Origin: an uncultured Rhodospirillales bacterium
Lineage (GTDB): Bacteria; Pseudomonadota; Alphaproteobacteria; Acetobacterales; Acetobacteraceae
Direction: 5' to 3'
DNA length: 5,934 nt
NCBI GenBank assembly: GCA_903904805.1
Contig: CAIVDX010000326.1
Location: forward strand, 1 to 5,934
A model generated the notes under the pieces. The model was given only the letters and a program-made list of their open reading frames with translations, did not search any database and was not told the origin of the DNA. Below, piece by piece: positions 5,740 through 5,934 of this stretch. Position 1 is the stretch's first letter. Each line of letters begins with the position of its first letter. The position numbers were made by a program, and so were the translations under genes.

Positions 5740-5934
5740 TCACTCCGCCGCGACCGCCCGTATCGCCTTGCGCCCCCGTCGGTTGGTGAGCCTCTCCAGC
5801 GCCAGATACACCACCGGCGTGGTGTAGAGCGTGAGCATCTGGCTCACGACAAGCCCGCCTGCGACGGCGACGCCCAAGGGCCGGCGCAGTTCCGCACCGG
5901 TGCCGTAGCTGAGGGCCAGCGGCAAGGCACCGAA
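5740..5934 (-). CDS. RND efflux pump inner-membrane transporter, C-terminal fragment
   Basis: Only the last 64 residues are in the window; the frame stays open to the right edge, so the start lies beyond it. The visible part reads FGALPLALSYGTGAELRRPL, then a glycine-rich hydrophobic segment and LTLYTTPVVYLALERL. This is the characteristic last two transmembrane helices of HAE1-type RND transporters, closest in style to the MdtB/MdtC subgroup. Such proteins are about 1,020-1,050 aa, sit in the inner membrane as trimers, and use the proton gradient to export drugs or other toxic compounds through a periplasmic adaptor and an outer-membrane channel. The tail after the last helix is short and basic (NRRGRKAIR). 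The gene is convergent with the transglycosylase gene. Family is confident; substrate cannot be judged. Confidence 0.92.
   Translation of the reverse strand, partial: FGALPLALSYGTGAELRRPLGVAVAGGLVVSQMLTLYTTPVVYLALERLTNRRGRKAIRAVAAE

Noticed and set aside
5550..5789. Plus-strand frame running through the AT-rich spacer
   Set aside because: It overlaps the end of the transglycosylase gene in another frame and translates repeat sequence into Phe/Lys runs; no ribosome site or domain.
1..5934. Defence island, prophage, CRISPR or toxin-antitoxin system
   Set aside because: No nuclease, transposase, integrase, repeat-spacer array or small toxin-like pair is visible; all genes belong to metabolic or envelope families.

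Overview
This window looks like chromosomal DNA from a GC-rich alphaproteobacterium. The codon usage is strongly GC-biased. The SPOR-tailed lytic transglycosylase and the AT-rich hairpin spacer near the right end suggest Rhodospirillales, perhaps Acetobacteraceae; this placement is an inference from style, not a database match. There are six protein-coding genes, two of them cut by the window edges. I see no tRNA, rRNA, CRISPR array, transposase or phage gene.

Layout: (1) 1-1512, plus strand: the C-terminal ~500 residues of a YtcJ-like metal-dependent amidohydrolase. (2) 1513-1664: a spacer with a 14-bp-period repeat and an 11-bp dyad. (3) 1665-3961, plus strand: a tight two-gene operon, galU (UTP-glucose-1-phosphate uridylyltransferase) and an AlgC-type phosphomannomutase/phosphoglucomutase, 5 bp apart. 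(4) 3975-4298, minus strand: a small lipoprotein convergent with the mutase gene, with a perfect 9-bp hairpin between them. (5) 4299-4485: a divergent intergenic region with two operator-like palindromes. (6) 4486-5610, plus strand: a lipoprotein lytic transglycosylase with an N-terminal SLT domain and a C-terminal SPOR domain. (7) 5611-5739: an AT-rich spacer with imperfect terminal inverted repeats around a GC-rich hairpin. (8) 5740-5934, minus strand: the last 64 residues of an RND efflux pump.

How the genes fit together: the mutase interconverts glucose-6-P and glucose-1-P (and/or mannose-6-P and mannose-1-P), and GalU turns glucose-1-P into UDP-glucose. The operon therefore supplies activated sugar for exopolysaccharide, LPS or cellulose. 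The two lipoproteins share a divergent control region and probably both act at the envelope: one on peptidoglycan at division sites, the other a SlyB-like outer-membrane protein that lacks the usual glycine zipper. The amidohydrolase and the RND pump belong to neighbouring units that continue outside the window.

I did not find a convincing new multi-gene system. The items most worth checking are the inverted-repeat spacer at 5621-5732, the glycine-zipper-less SlyB-like lipoprotein, and the palindromes in the divergent control region.
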